Shown here: positions 1 through 9,201 of the stretch, in pieces | Position numbering within the stretch: position 1 is the first letter of the stretch | Layout: the number at the start of each line of letters is the position of its first letter | NCBI GenBank assembly: GCA_009929445.1 | Contig: SAAL01000010.1 | Coordinates: 1-52,724 of the forward strand | Length of the DNA stretch: 52,724 nt | Direction: 5' to 3' | Source: Bacteroidia bacterium | GTDB lineage: Bacteria; Bacteroidota; Bacteroidia; Bacteroidales; Paludibacteraceae | The notes under the pieces: model-generated | Databases searched by the model: none | Seen by the model: the letters and a program-made list of their open reading frames with translations, nothing else | Told to the model about the DNA's origin: nothing | Made by a program: the position numbers and the translations under genes

Positions 1-35
1 GAATCGGGATGCTCTACCTGCTGAGCTACTGAATC
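1..35 (-). tRNA. Partial tRNA-like sequence (5' half, cut by window edge)
   Basis: On the minus strand the sequence starts GATTCAG (a 7-nt acceptor strand) followed by TA and an intact D arm, GCTC-AGCAGGTA-GAGC, then the 5' strand of an anticodon stem, TCCCG, and the start of its loop, ATTC. The rest lies outside the window, so the anticodon is only known to begin TC if the loop is of normal geometry. It is nearly identical to the 5' half of the sequence at 61-134, so the two are tandem copies. Which amino acid it would carry cannot be read here. Confidence 0.45.
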
Positions 36-60
36 TCCTTCTTGTTTTTATTTTTTTAAG

Positions 61-134
61 TGATTCAGCCGTTGCTTGAAGCCAGGACCACTCCCGATGA
101 AATCGGGATGTTTTACCTGCTGAGCTACTGAATC
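61..134 (-). tRNA. tRNA-like sequence or decayed tRNA copy, anticodon position TTC
   Basis: Read on the minus strand this 74-nt stretch folds as a tRNA: acceptor GATTCAG pairs with CTGAATC (discriminator A), the anticodon stem TCCCG/CGGGA is perfect with loop ATTTCAT (anticodon position TTC, nominally Glu), and the T loop is TTCAAGC. The D stem (GCTC against AAAC) and the T stem (CTGGC against AACGG) each have two mismatches, whereas the tandem neighbour at 1-35 keeps an intact D stem. I read it as a degenerating duplicate; a functional but divergent tRNA is possible. From 136 to 303 I see only AT-rich sequence. Confidence 0.45.
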
Positions 135-303
135 CAAAATTTCAAAAGCGATTGCAAAGATACTGCTTTTTTTTATACTAACAAATCAAATTCTCTTTTT
201 TTTTCTAAAAAATCTGTCAATTGGCATTTTAGGGGGTTCAAATAAGTTTAGATAACTCGAAAGTTTGAAAGAGAAACAGAAAGACTAAGAATAACAGGTG
301 AAT

Positions 304-2667
304 TTATTCAATTTTGAATTTTGTTGAGATTGCATTTCCGTTTTCATCCACCACGGTCAACACGTGTTCACCTTTCTCGGGAGCATATTCCAGTTTGTGA
401 ATATCGGAAGTTTCACCCAAAAACCCGTCATCCAAATGCCAGAATACTTTAGTGGACGAATTTCTGTGTGCCAACTCAAAAACCACTTTTCCTCTTGAAC
501 CATCCAGCTGCTTTGTGATTTTGAGTACGGAGTTTGGATAAGGATAAATAAATTGCATCACCTGACCCGAATTTGCTCCAATGCATTCGGGAGAAAACGA
601 CGGAAGCGAGCGGTAATTTGGATGATTCTGCTTGTAATACCATTCCCAGGAGGGTGGAAGCACAAATTGTGAAACTGTTTTAATTCCACGGTTTCCGGCA
701 CATTGCTCAAAGACCTGATAATGTTCATCTTCCGAAACATGTATAATTTTGTGAAATTCGCAGGTCTTAGCTTGTTGCCCTTTTTTAGGAATAAGTATTG
801 TATCGACAGAGGATTCCGGGCAATTCAATCCTCTCAGAAGTCCGCTTTCGCTGCAAATGGAAGCTTCGCGCAATTCTCCGTAAGGAGTCTGAAACCACGA
901 CGTAGCGGGTAATAAATTAAATAAATCAAACATCACCTGTGCTGAAGTTCGGGCGCCGGTAAGTCCCGGACGGCCTTCGCCGCTTGCATTACCGGTCCAT
1001 ACAGCTACCAGGTATTTCGGAGTAACTCCGATTGCCCAACCATCCCTGAAACCAAAGCTTGTACCTGTTTTCCATGCCACTTTACGTATCGATGGAATGA
1101 ACTGCCAGTCAATTTCTTCGGGCCTGTTCACATTCGTCAGGGCTTCAAGAGTAATCCAGGCAGCACCTGCATTGAAAACGGGAGATGAGGTTTTTTTTCT
1201 TTTAATATTATTATCCATCAATTGAACGCTGAAATCTTCCATTTCAAAATATTCTTTTGAACGATTGTAATCATTTACCGTGCGTGCAAGGTGTGAAAAT
1301 CCGTTTGCAATTTCCCACAGAGTGCCTTCTGCACCACCCAGAATTAGTGAAAGACCGTAATAATCAGCTGTTTTCGTAAGAGTGGAAATCCCTGTTTTTT
1401 TCAGGAAATCATAGAATTTTGTCACGCCGTATTTTCTCAATGACACTACCCAGGGAACATTGAGCGAACGTGCCAGGGCTTCGTTGGCCGGTGTAGCTCC
1501 GTCGTACTGCAAACTGAAATTTTTGGGAGCAAAGCCGTTGATGTTTACCGGAATATCGGGAAGTAATTCACGGGGTAACATTAATCCTTCCTGGAGCATA
1601 GCACAATAAAGAAATGGCTTCAGAATACTACCTGTGCTTCGTGGAGACTGAATGACATCAACCTGATTTCCGGCAGTGTTTTTCTCAAAATCAATATTAC
1701 CTGCGTATGTCAGCACTTCATTTTTCTCAATATCAACAATTAAAGCCGCCAGATTATTAATTCCGTTTTGTGAAAACTCAGTATTCCATCTTTTCAGTAC
1801 TTCGTCTGCCTGAAGTTGTAATTGCTTATCGACTGATGATTTTGATTGTAGGCCGGGATTCGTGAGGTAAAATTGCGTGACCAGGTGAGGAGCTATTTGA
1901 GGCAATGCTTGTGGGCGATCCGGAAGCGGCTCATATATAGCAAGTTTGTAGTCGGTCGCATCAATCAGTTTTTCATCCGAAAGCTTTTTAAGAAGTTTGT
2001 TGCGTTTCAGAATCAGGTTTTCCCGGTTTTTCCCGACATGCATTAACGAAGGAGAGTTGGGCAGTACTGCCAGTGTGGCGGCTTCAGCCCACGATAGTGA
2101 GGTTGCACTGTGTCCGAAATACCTCCAGGAAGCAGCGTCAATTCCCACAACATTGCCTCCCATGGGTGCGTGCGATGCATACAGGGCAAGTATTTCATTT
2201 TTTTTATATGAAAATTCAAGCCGTGTTGCGAGAATCATTTCAATGATTTTTTCTACGACAGTTCGTTTTTTTTGTCGCATCAACCGGACAGTTTGCATCG
2301 TGATGGTGCTACCGCCGCTAACAATTCGCTTATTTTGCATGTTTTGAATGGCGGCGCGTACAATAGCCAGCGGATTGACTCCGAAATGTCTGTTAAAATA
2401 TCGATCCTCATATTCAAGCAGGCAGATTTTGTATTTTTGAGGAACGCTGTGGGCGGGTGGGAATCGCCATTGACCATCTTTGGCAATTCTTGCACCCAAC
2501 AACTCATCGTTCCGATCGGTTACTACCGTGCAGTACGATTTTTCAAAAAGAGGTTTCGGTAAACATAGGGCATACCAAATCAACAGGAAAAAAATCACTA
2601 AGAAGGTGATTTTTTTCCATGTTGTGAAGGATTGAAATTTCTTAAAACAGGCTTTAATAAAATTCAT
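304..2667 (-). CDS. pbpC: Penicillin-binding protein 1C (bifunctional transglycosylase/transpeptidase)
   Basis: Class A PBP of the 1C type, 787 aa, close to the usual family size. An N-terminal membrane anchor (about residues 19-37) precedes a GT51 glycosyltransferase domain with the EDRYFNRHFG motif (catalytic Glu87) and GGSTITMQ. The transpeptidase domain has STGSILKP (the SxxK Ser is residue 347), SLN, and KTGT. The last 90 residues or so form the BiPBP_C domain typical of PBP1C. It would polymerise or bind peptidoglycan strands on the periplasmic side of the inner membrane. The stop of the upstream alpha-2-macroglobulin gene is 8 bp from its start, so the two are one transcription unit, as in the E. 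coli yfhM-pbpC pair. PBP1C enzymes are often weak transpeptidases, so a repair or defence role with the macroglobulin is inferred. Confidence 0.93.
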   Translation of the reverse strand: MNFIKACFKKFQSFTTWKKITFLVIFFLLIWYALCLPKPLFEKSYCTVVTDRNDELLGARIAKDGQWRFPPAHSVPQKYKICLLEYEDRYFNRHFGVNPLAIVRAAIQNMQNKRIVSGGSTITMQTVRLMRQKKRTVVEKIIEMILATRLEFSYKKNEILALYASHAPMGGNVVGIDAASWRYFGHSATSLSWAEAATLAVLPNSPSLMHVGKNRENLILKRNKLLKKLSDEKLIDATDYKLAIYEPLPDRPQALPQIAPHLVTQFYLTNPGLQSKSSVDKQLQLQADEVLKRWNTEFSQNGINNLAALIVDIEKNEVLTYAGNIDFEKNTAGNQVDVIQSPRSTGSILKPFLYCAMLQEGLMLPRELLPDIPVNINGFAPKNFSLQYDGATPANEALARSLNVPWVVSLRKYGVTKFYDFLKKTGISTLTKTADYYGLSLILGGAEGTLWEIANGFSHLARTVNDYNRSKEYFEMEDFSVQLMDNNIKRKKTSSPVFNAGAAWITLEALTNVNRPEEIDWQFIPSIRKVAWKTGTSFGFRDGWAIGVTPKYLVAVWTGNASGEGRPGLTGARTSAQVMFDLFNLLPATSWFQTPYGELREASICSESGLLRGLNCPESSVDTILIPKKGQQAKTCEFHKIIHVSEDEHYQVFEQCAGNRGIKTVSQFVLPPSWEWYYKQNHPNYRSLPSFSPECIGANSGQVMQFIYPYPNSVLKITKQLDGSRGKVVFELAHRNSSTKVFWHLDDGFLGETSDIHKLEYAPEKGEHVLTVVDENGNAISTKFKIE

Positions 2668-2675
2668 TTTTCAGA

Positions 2676-5600
2676 TTATTCCACTTTGACCCACGCGGCA
2701 GGTGTGCGGGCTTGTTCGCCGGGAGCATACATGGCCTGACAGGAAATCGACGGGTGAAAGAATGTACCCCGATAGGCGGCCTGCAAACGAACGCTGAACG
2801 ACTTTGACTGTCCTGCACCTAGATTGAAATAGGTGAGAATTCTGTCGTCGCGAATGTCGCGATAGCTGAAGCTTGCTTCACCTGCAGAAGAATTAACGTG
2901 CATCATTCTTTCGTTGAAAATTTCCCATCCCGAGGGGAATATCTGTACCAATGCCAGATCGCTAAAGTCCTGTTCGTTGTTGTTTTGAACAGAAACTTCG
3001 GCAGTGAACTCCTGACCCTGTTTCAGCGATTTTATATCCATCGGATTCCCGTTCACATCTTTGTAAGATGCTGTTAATCTGAGTGGCGATTCACCCGTTT
3101 GTTCGTCTGATGGAAAGTTAGATGCATCCAGTGGCTGCGTAAGGGCAGTCATCCGGACGAATACTTTAGCCTGGCCCTGGTTGGCAATTTCTACTGTAAG
3201 ATTTTCCGAAGGTTTCAAATTTACCTGATGAAAAACCTGCGGTGTGTTGATATGATTCATTTTGTTGTCGTTCATGGTCCAGCTGACATTAATATTGCCT
3301 TTGCCCATTTTTTCGGCCAGTTTTTGCATTGCCACCAGTCCGAATGCAGCCGTCTGTGTCGAAATATAATCACCGGAAAGAACTTTGGCCACGTCGGAAG
3401 CCAGTGTCATTGCTTTTTCGGTTTGTCCGAGCAGCAGATAAGTTTCCATCATGATTGCCTGGTCACGAGCCGGTGTTCCGTACGTGTCGTTGTTGAAAGT
3501 ATAGTTTTCAATCCGTGTGTTTTGGTTGAAAATCAGTTCGTTGGCTACATCTTTCTTGCCGGTGAGTGCATAAGCCGCAGCCAGTTGCCAGCGGGCCTGT
3601 ATGCTCAAATCCTTCAACTCCCGCAAGCGGTTCATGGCTCCGGATTCCGTATTTTCCGCACGTACCAGCGAGTAAAGCCGGTACGCCTGCTGCAACTGAG
3701 GCATTGACAGGCTGTAATAATTCCTGTATGGATTGGTTGGCGTCCAGTTTCGGGCAAGTTTTTGCTGAAATTGCACCCATTTTGAAAGTACTATTTCAGG
3801 GACTTCATACCCTTTTTGTCTGGCTTCTGTCAGAAAATGACCGGCATAAGTGCTTACCCATTCCGAAGCATAATGATCGCCACTCCAATACATAAATCCA
3901 CCGTCGGGCAGTTGCCGCGACGACAAAATCCGTATTATTTCGTCCACTTTTTCCGAATTGCGTTTCTTTTCTTCGTCCGTTTGCCGGGTAAAATCGGAAA
4001 TAAAAAGCAGCGGAAAACCCTGTGACGTGATTTGTTCGGTGCATGCGTGTGGATAATTCAGCAGGTATTGCAGATTTTTATTAAAATTGATGCCGGGCAG
4101 GCGCGATAATTCCAACTTTGCCCAATCATTCGGACCGGCGTTATCTGAATGTAATGTTAATGAGACTTTTCCCTTCGAATCAACAAGTGCTGATTTTGTT
4201 ATGGTGTGAGGTGGATTCGGATTTCGAATTCCGATGTCAGTTTTTTCTGTGAATGACTCTCCACCTCCCGAAGATTTAATCGAGATATGTTCCTCGCCGG
4301 TTCTTTTGTCAGCTTTCAGTCTGAAAAAGACGACCTTATCACCGGGTTTATCAAATGAAACCGTTTTTGAAACACCATCTGCCGGTTTCAGTATTCCATT
4401 GGTTTTAATGGAAACGGTTACATTTTTCACTTTCTTGTCAGTAACAAATACATTCACAGGCATGTAGACTTCTTCGTTCGGTCCGAGAACACGGGGTAAA
4501 GTGGTCAGAGTCATAAGAGCACTCTTTACCTGAACTGATTTATCGGCACTTCCATAGGCACCATTTCCACCAGCTACCACCATTACACGAACCGAACCGA
4601 CGTAAGCCGGTAGTTTTATTCTGTGTGATTTGGTTTCACCGGATTTAAGTGTGAACGGACCGATAAATTTCACAACTGGTTTGAACCGGTTCACCTTATC
4701 GCTCGATGCCTTCAGCGCCTCGTCGCCGCCAATACTCAACAACGGTCCGAGCATCCCGGTCCGGGCACCCAAAACGCGATCAAACAGATCCCATGTACGT
4801 ACTCCAATAGCTTCACGCGCATAAAATTCATTCCAGGCATTCGGTGTTTTGAATGACGTTAAATCCAGCAGACCTTCATCTACAATTGCCAGTGTGTAGG
4901 TCATCGGTTTTTTCGACTGTTCGTAAACAGAAACTGTAAATTCCTTTTCGGGGCGCAGTTCACCCGGCATCGCGATTATCGGTGTGAGTTTACTGTTTTT
5001 ATTGTCAACACTCACATTTACAACTCCATACATGCGGATTGGAAGGTCGTTGTTTTGTTGTGAATGTGGTTGAAGGAGCGTGGCAAAAACGTAGAAATTT
5101 GGGTTCATTTCATCGGTAACCCTGAAAGAATATTTCGAGTCTGAATCCGGGGATGTTTTTACCCATTCACGCTGAATGATGTGTGAGCCATTTTCAATAC
5201 TTATTAAAACACGCCCTTCGGAACTTTTCGGTATGGTAACCGTTGCTTTTTCGCCCACAGAATATTCTTTTTTGTCGGTTGAGAATGAAAGCATCGTAAG
5301 ACCGTTGGGATCAGTTTTGGAGGACCTGCCCCTGGATGCAGGCCAGTCAACATAAAAAACGGTACCGGTAGTGTGTCCGCTTTCGGTGTCTTTAGCTAAA
5401 ATAAGATAACGTCCCCAATCCGGGTAATCAACCTGAAAATTTATTTTGGCTGCTCCTCCTGTTGTGACAACGCTTCCCATAGTAAGGGGTCGAACAGCAG
5501 TATTATTCACGTATGAACCCAGATTCTCTTCGGAAGTGTTCCACCACCAGCTCCATTCGAGTTTGTAGATTTTATAATCCACTTTCCGGTTCAGTTTTAT

Positions 5601-8261
5601 TCCCTTTGCATTGAGTGTAACCACATCAAAAACGAGTTTTTTATCCGTTTCAAGAAATTCGTTTTCCCGGGTTGCAGGTGATTTGATGCCCACGTAAGAA
5701 CTGTAGGGTGAGTAATATACTGTTTGGGAATAAAAACTCATATCGCCGCCGGTTTCAAATACACGTGACAAAATACTGCCTTGCAATATCCCCGGAGCTG
5801 TTTCGGCAATCGGTATTTTAGAATTGACAATAGCGGTTCCCGACTGACTGAGCACACCCTGAAAAATCATGTGTTTTCCGGATTCGAAGTTTACCAGGGG
5901 ATTGTTAAAGGAATAATTTGTGAAATTTCTGAACGGTTTATCGGTTTTTGACAGAGTGAGTTCCACATCGGCTTTCAGATTGGCTGCAGGAGCTCCGTGT
6001 AGCCATTGCGAAGTGAGAATACCAGAAACCACTCCTTTACCGGCATCAATTATTGTGTCGGTTTCTAATCGTACTTTGAGCCGGTTTGGCTTGATGGTTT
6101 CTACCCTGAGTCCTTTGTAGAAATTCGTTCCACCCACTTTCACGTATGCCTGCCAGGTGCCGGTTTGCCCTGTAGGGCTTATGGGGATATTGAAAGTGTA
6201 AAATCCGTTGATACCTTCGGTTTTCACCTGGCGGCTGTAGAACTGGCGCGTCGGGGTAAAAATTTCCAGTGAAACCGGATGACCATTCGGGAGTTTTTGA
6301 TTTTTATCTTCGAGAATAAAAGTCAGATGTATGGTGTCGCCCGGACGCCATACTCCACGTTCGCCGTACAGATATCCTTTCAGCCCTTTCCGTATTTCCT
6401 TGCCACTCACATCAAAATTACTCAACGATAGCGATAGCTCATCCTTCACTTCCAGATAACCGATATCTTTGCCTTTGGATGCTGTGACAACAAATGGTTT
6501 TGTTTTTCCATACTCAATTTCTGCAAATCCGTCGGCATTAGTTTTGGCCGTTGCGGTTTGCTGCAGTTGATAATTGAAAACTTTAACAGTTGCACCCGAA
6601 AGTGGACTGGTTGTCAGGATGTCGGTGACAGCTACTGTAATTTTACCATTATCACCGCTTTTGGCAATAATACCCATGTTTGAGGCCATCACCATCGTTT
6701 CGGCACGTCGGTTGCTGTTCATAAAATACGAAGGTTTGCACGGGTCATCTCTTTCATCCCAGTTGTAATTTTCCCAATCCGTGTCTTCGTAATAATCGGC
6801 GTAGTGCTCGTCCCATTTGCTCATCTCTTCAGCGTCAGCCGTATCATCATCAAAGCTTTTCATGGATGTGATTAGAGGTTGTACAGGAGCATTTCCGTTA
6901 CACCGGTAAAGAGAATAATCCTGCTTCATCGAAAGTTGAACAAGGTAGATGGCTCCCGGATCTTTTTTAATCATGGGCGCCAGATCGATGGAAAAATTAT
7001 TCCACCTGCTCAGGTCCATGGTTTTATCTTCATCCAGTCGTATCCGGATTTTCTTTATCAAACGGCCGAAACGACGGATTTCGTTTTGTGAGTTTTCACT
7101 CAATGTGTTGGTTTGCAGGAAGTAAAGAATGTTGTTTTGGTAAATTTTAATTACTTTTACATCTACAGCCCACAGATTTACAGCTTTGAAAGGTAAAACC
7201 AACTGCTCGGAGTTTGGTAGAATATTTCCGCTTTTTTCAAAAGCAATTTCAGGTTTTGTTCCTTCCACGCTGAGGTTGTAGGTGTAATTTTTGTCCAGTT
7301 TTAATCCGGTGATGTTTTGAATGCCCTGGTTGATTTGAAGTGTGAGCTTGTTTTCCGGCATTGTTTCGGGGTAAATTTTCACCACATTTTTATCTGTCTG
7401 AAATGTGAAATTAGCAGCTTCGGGTATTGAAATAAGCCCTGTGATGTCCTGTAATTGCGAAATTGGATCAGTAAATGTAATCCGGATGTGTTGATCAGCG
7501 TTTTGAATCAGGCGCACATCGAAAACCTTAAAATTGATGGTGGAAAGCGGAGGAATCAGAATGGTGTGTTTTGTGGTTTTCCTTACGCCTATTGGTGCAC
7601 CTTTTATTTCTATTTCATATTTCTTTTCCTCGTTTGTCCGCAGAAGGCTGTCGATGGTAATGCGAAACAGAGTCGAATTTACCGGTGTCACTTTTACTGC
7701 TGCTTCTTTGTTGGTATTCTTCAAATCAATCATTTGCCCTACCATTTCCGGTGAAGCCGTGTTGGCAAGTTTCAACTCCAGATCTACCGCATTCCACTCA
7801 GGTGTCGATGAGTTGACCGGTGAAAAAGGCAAAGCCAGAGCCGAAAACTTTTGCTCATTTACCCGGATATTAAAACTGAATTTCCGGAATTTTTTATCCA
7901 CCTGAAGCAGTTTATCCAAAAGAAAATTTACCGTATACTCTTTTCCGGGCTTCAAAGCTCCTGCATCGGGTACAAACCTGATGGTACTGGAATTTATCCA
8001 GTAAGTTTTTCCGCCCACAGAGGGTGAGAGCGAAAAGAGTTTTTCCTTCACTTCCGAATTCAGCTCCACAGCAGGTATATCCTGCGCGAGCTCAATCTGA
8101 ATGTATGATTCTGGTGATACATTTCCAAAGGTAAATGCGTGTATGTAACGGGCGAATTCGGGGTCAGGTGCTGTGATTTTGCTGCTACACGAATTGAATG
8201 AACAGATAATCAGACACCAGGCTGCGATTACGATTGCTGTGGGAAAAACATGTTTTTTCAT
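2676..8261 (-). CDS. Bacterial alpha-2-macroglobulin family lipoprotein with thioester motif
   Basis: A 1861-aa protein of the YfhM-like bacterial alpha-2-macroglobulin family, which traps proteases in the periplasm by covalent capture after bait cleavage. The N-terminus is a lipoprotein signal peptide ending in FNSC (Cys25 as lipidated residue). Long runs of beta-rich macroglobulin (MG) domains follow. The thioester motif HACTEQ is intact, with Cys1407, Glu1409 and Gln1410, followed by the alpha/alpha-toroid thioester domain and a C-terminal receptor-like domain. An acidic Asp/Glu-rich stretch near residues 475-505 is unusual for the MG core and could be a linker or part of the bait region. 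It is directly followed by pbpC; the known model is that the trap guards the wall while PBP1C repairs it. Confidence 0.92.
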   Translation of the reverse strand: MKKHVFPTAIVIAAWCLIICSFNSCSSKITAPDPEFARYIHAFTFGNVSPESYIQIELAQDIPAVELNSEVKEKLFSLSPSVGGKTYWINSSTIRFVPDAGALKPGKEYTVNFLLDKLLQVDKKFRKFSFNIRVNEQKFSALALPFSPVNSSTPEWNAVDLELKLANTASPEMVGQMIDLKNTNKEAAVKVTPVNSTLFRITIDSLLRTNEEKKYEIEIKGAPIGVRKTTKHTILIPPLSTINFKVFDVRLIQNADQHIRITFTDPISQLQDITGLISIPEAANFTFQTDKNVVKIYPETMPENKLTLQINQGIQNITGLKLDKNYTYNLSVEGTKPEIAFEKSGNILPNSEQLVLPFKAVNLWAVDVKVIKIYQNNILYFLQTNTLSENSQNEIRRFGRLIKKIRIRLDEDKTMDLSRWNNFSIDLAPMIKKDPGAIYLVQLSMKQDYSLYRCNGNAPVQPLITSMKSFDDDTADAEEMSKWDEHYADYYEDTDWENYNWDERDDPCKPSYFMNSNRRAETMVMASNMGIIAKSGDNGKITVAVTDILTTSPLSGATVKVFNYQLQQTATAKTNADGFAEIEYGKTKPFVVTASKGKDIGYLEVKDELSLSLSNFDVSGKEIRKGLKGYLYGERGVWRPGDTIHLTFILEDKNQKLPNGHPVSLEIFTPTRQFYSRQVKTEGINGFYTFNIPISPTGQTGTWQAYVKVGGTNFYKGLRVETIKPNRLKVRLETDTIIDAGKGVVSGILTSQWLHGAPAANLKADVELTLSKTDKPFRNFTNYSFNNPLVNFESGKHMIFQGVLSQSGTAIVNSKIPIAETAPGILQGSILSRVFETGGDMSFYSQTVYYSPYSSYVGIKSPATRENEFLETDKKLVFDVVTLNAKGIKLNRKVDYKIYKLEWSWWWNTSEENLGSYVNNTAVRPLTMGSVVTTGGAAKINFQVDYPDWGRYLILAKDTESGHTTGTVFYVDWPASRGRSSKTDPNGLTMLSFSTDKKEYSVGEKATVTIPKSSEGRVLISIENGSHIIQREWVKTSPDSDSKYSFRVTDEMNPNFYVFATLLQPHSQQNNDLPIRMYGVVNVSVDNKNSKLTPIIAMPGELRPEKEFTVSVYEQSKKPMTYTLAIVDEGLLDLTSFKTPNAWNEFYAREAIGVRTWDLFDRVLGARTGMLGPLLSIGGDEALKASSDKVNRFKPVVKFIGPFTLKSGETKSHRIKLPAYVGSVRVMVVAGGNGAYGSADKSVQVKSALMTLTTLPRVLGPNEEVYMPVNVFVTDKKVKNVTVSIKTNGILKPADGVSKTVSFDKPGDKVVFFRLKADKRTGEEHISIKSSGGGESFTEKTDIGIRNPNPPHTITKSALVDSKGKVSLTLHSDNAGPNDWAKLELSRLPGINFNKNLQYLLNYPHACTEQITSQGFPLLFISDFTRQTDEEKKRNSEKVDEIIRILSSRQLPDGGFMYWSGDHYASEWVSTYAGHFLTEARQKGYEVPEIVLSKWVQFQQKLARNWTPTNPYRNYYSLSMPQLQQAYRLYSLVRAENTESGAMNRLRELKDLSIQARWQLAAAYALTGKKDVANELIFNQNTRIENYTFNNDTYGTPARDQAIMMETYLLLGQTEKAMTLASDVAKVLSGDYISTQTAAFGLVAMQKLAEKMGKGNINVSWTMNDNKMNHINTPQVFHQVNLKPSENLTVEIANQGQAKVFVRMTALTQPLDASNFPSDEQTGESPLRLTASYKDVNGNPMDIKSLKQGQEFTAEVSVQNNNEQDFSDLALVQIFPSGWEIFNERMMHVNSSAGEASFSYRDIRDDRILTYFNLGAGQSKSFSVRLQAAYRGTFFHPSISCQAMYAPGEQARTPAAWVKVE

Positions 8262-8468
8262 ACCGCCGGATTTTTTTTAAGGTAAGACAAATGAAGAGAT
8301 GGACTGAACTGTAAAATTAGCAACAAAAAGTGTAATTCTGAACAGATTTTCAAAACAAATAATTCATCACTGAGAAAATATTTTTCAGGATGATTAAATG
8401 GTATAAATCATGTGTTAAACAACAACTGATTTGTGTACCTGACGAAAAATGAATACAGATTCAGATTT

Positions 8469-9200
8469 TTACACGTAAATCATTTTACGGGTCATACCGC
8501 CATCTATGGTGATATTTTCACCGTTGATAAAGTCGTTTTTCTCATTGCAAAGAAAAAGGCACATGCGGGCAATATCGTCCGGCTTTCCAACCCGAAGCGA
8601 TGGATGTTGCCGATGATCGGCTTCGGTGAGCGTGTCATAATGGTAATTTTCTATCCAGCCCGGAGAAATGGAATTAACGGTAATGTGATATTTACTCAGC
8701 GAAACCGCCAGGGCATGAGTAAGTGAAAAAATGCCGCCTTTCGAAGCCGAATAGGCTTCTGTGCCGGCTTCACTCATCAGATAGCGCGTCGAACACAGGT
8801 TGATGATGCGTCCGTAATTATTTCTTTCCTTTTGGTGTTCCCGGAGAATAGCCAGCAGTCGTGAAGTGATGAAAGCCGAGCGCAGATTGACGTTGATAAC
8901 CCGTTCAAAATCATCAACAGAAACATCTTTAATATCACCAAAATTACCGATACCAACATTGTTGATGAGTATATCGATATCGCCCCACTTTTCAAACAGA
9001 TCCAGCATGCAACTTTCGAGTTCCGCTTTAACGCCGGCATCGGCTTTGATAAATACAGCTCCGGTTTCTGTTTCCAGCCTGCCGCCCGATAAATCGTCGA
9101 CATCGCAAAACGCAACCTGTAATCCTTCAGAGGCAAACGCCTGAACGATAGCTTTCCCTATTCCATTCGCACCGCCGGTAATAAATACACGTTTTGTCAT
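8469..9200 (-). CDS. SDR family NAD(P)-dependent oxidoreductase
   Basis: A 243-aa classical short-chain dehydrogenase/reductase. The cofactor motif TGGANGIG lies at residues 8-15, NNVG near residue 80, and the catalytic YSASK has Tyr150 and Lys154. The C-terminal NGENITIDGGMT is typical of 3-ketoacyl-ACP-reductase-like SDRs. It would reduce or oxidise a small carbonyl or alcohol substrate in the cytoplasm; the substrate cannot be told from sequence. Its ATG follows the stop of the upstream hydrolase by one base (TAACATG), so translation is probably coupled and it is the last gene of the salvage operon. The junction has no repeat element, unlike most junctions upstream. Confidence 0.88.
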   Translation of the reverse strand: MTKRVFITGGANGIGKAIVQAFASEGLQVAFCDVDDLSGGRLETETGAVFIKADAGVKAELESCMLDLFEKWGDIDILINNVGIGNFGDIKDVSVDDFERVINVNLRSAFITSRLLAILREHQKERNNYGRIINLCSTRYLMSEAGTEAYSASKGGIFSLTHALAVSLSKYHITVNSISPGWIENYHYDTLTEADHRQHPSLRVGKPDDIARMCLFLCNEKNDFINGENITIDGGMTRKMIYV

Positions 9201-9201
9201 G

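Noticed and set aside
7534-7905. Open frames antisense to the macroglobulin gene and similar ones opposite other large genes
   Set aside because: They show no domain motifs or start signals and their composition mirrors the real gene on the other strand.
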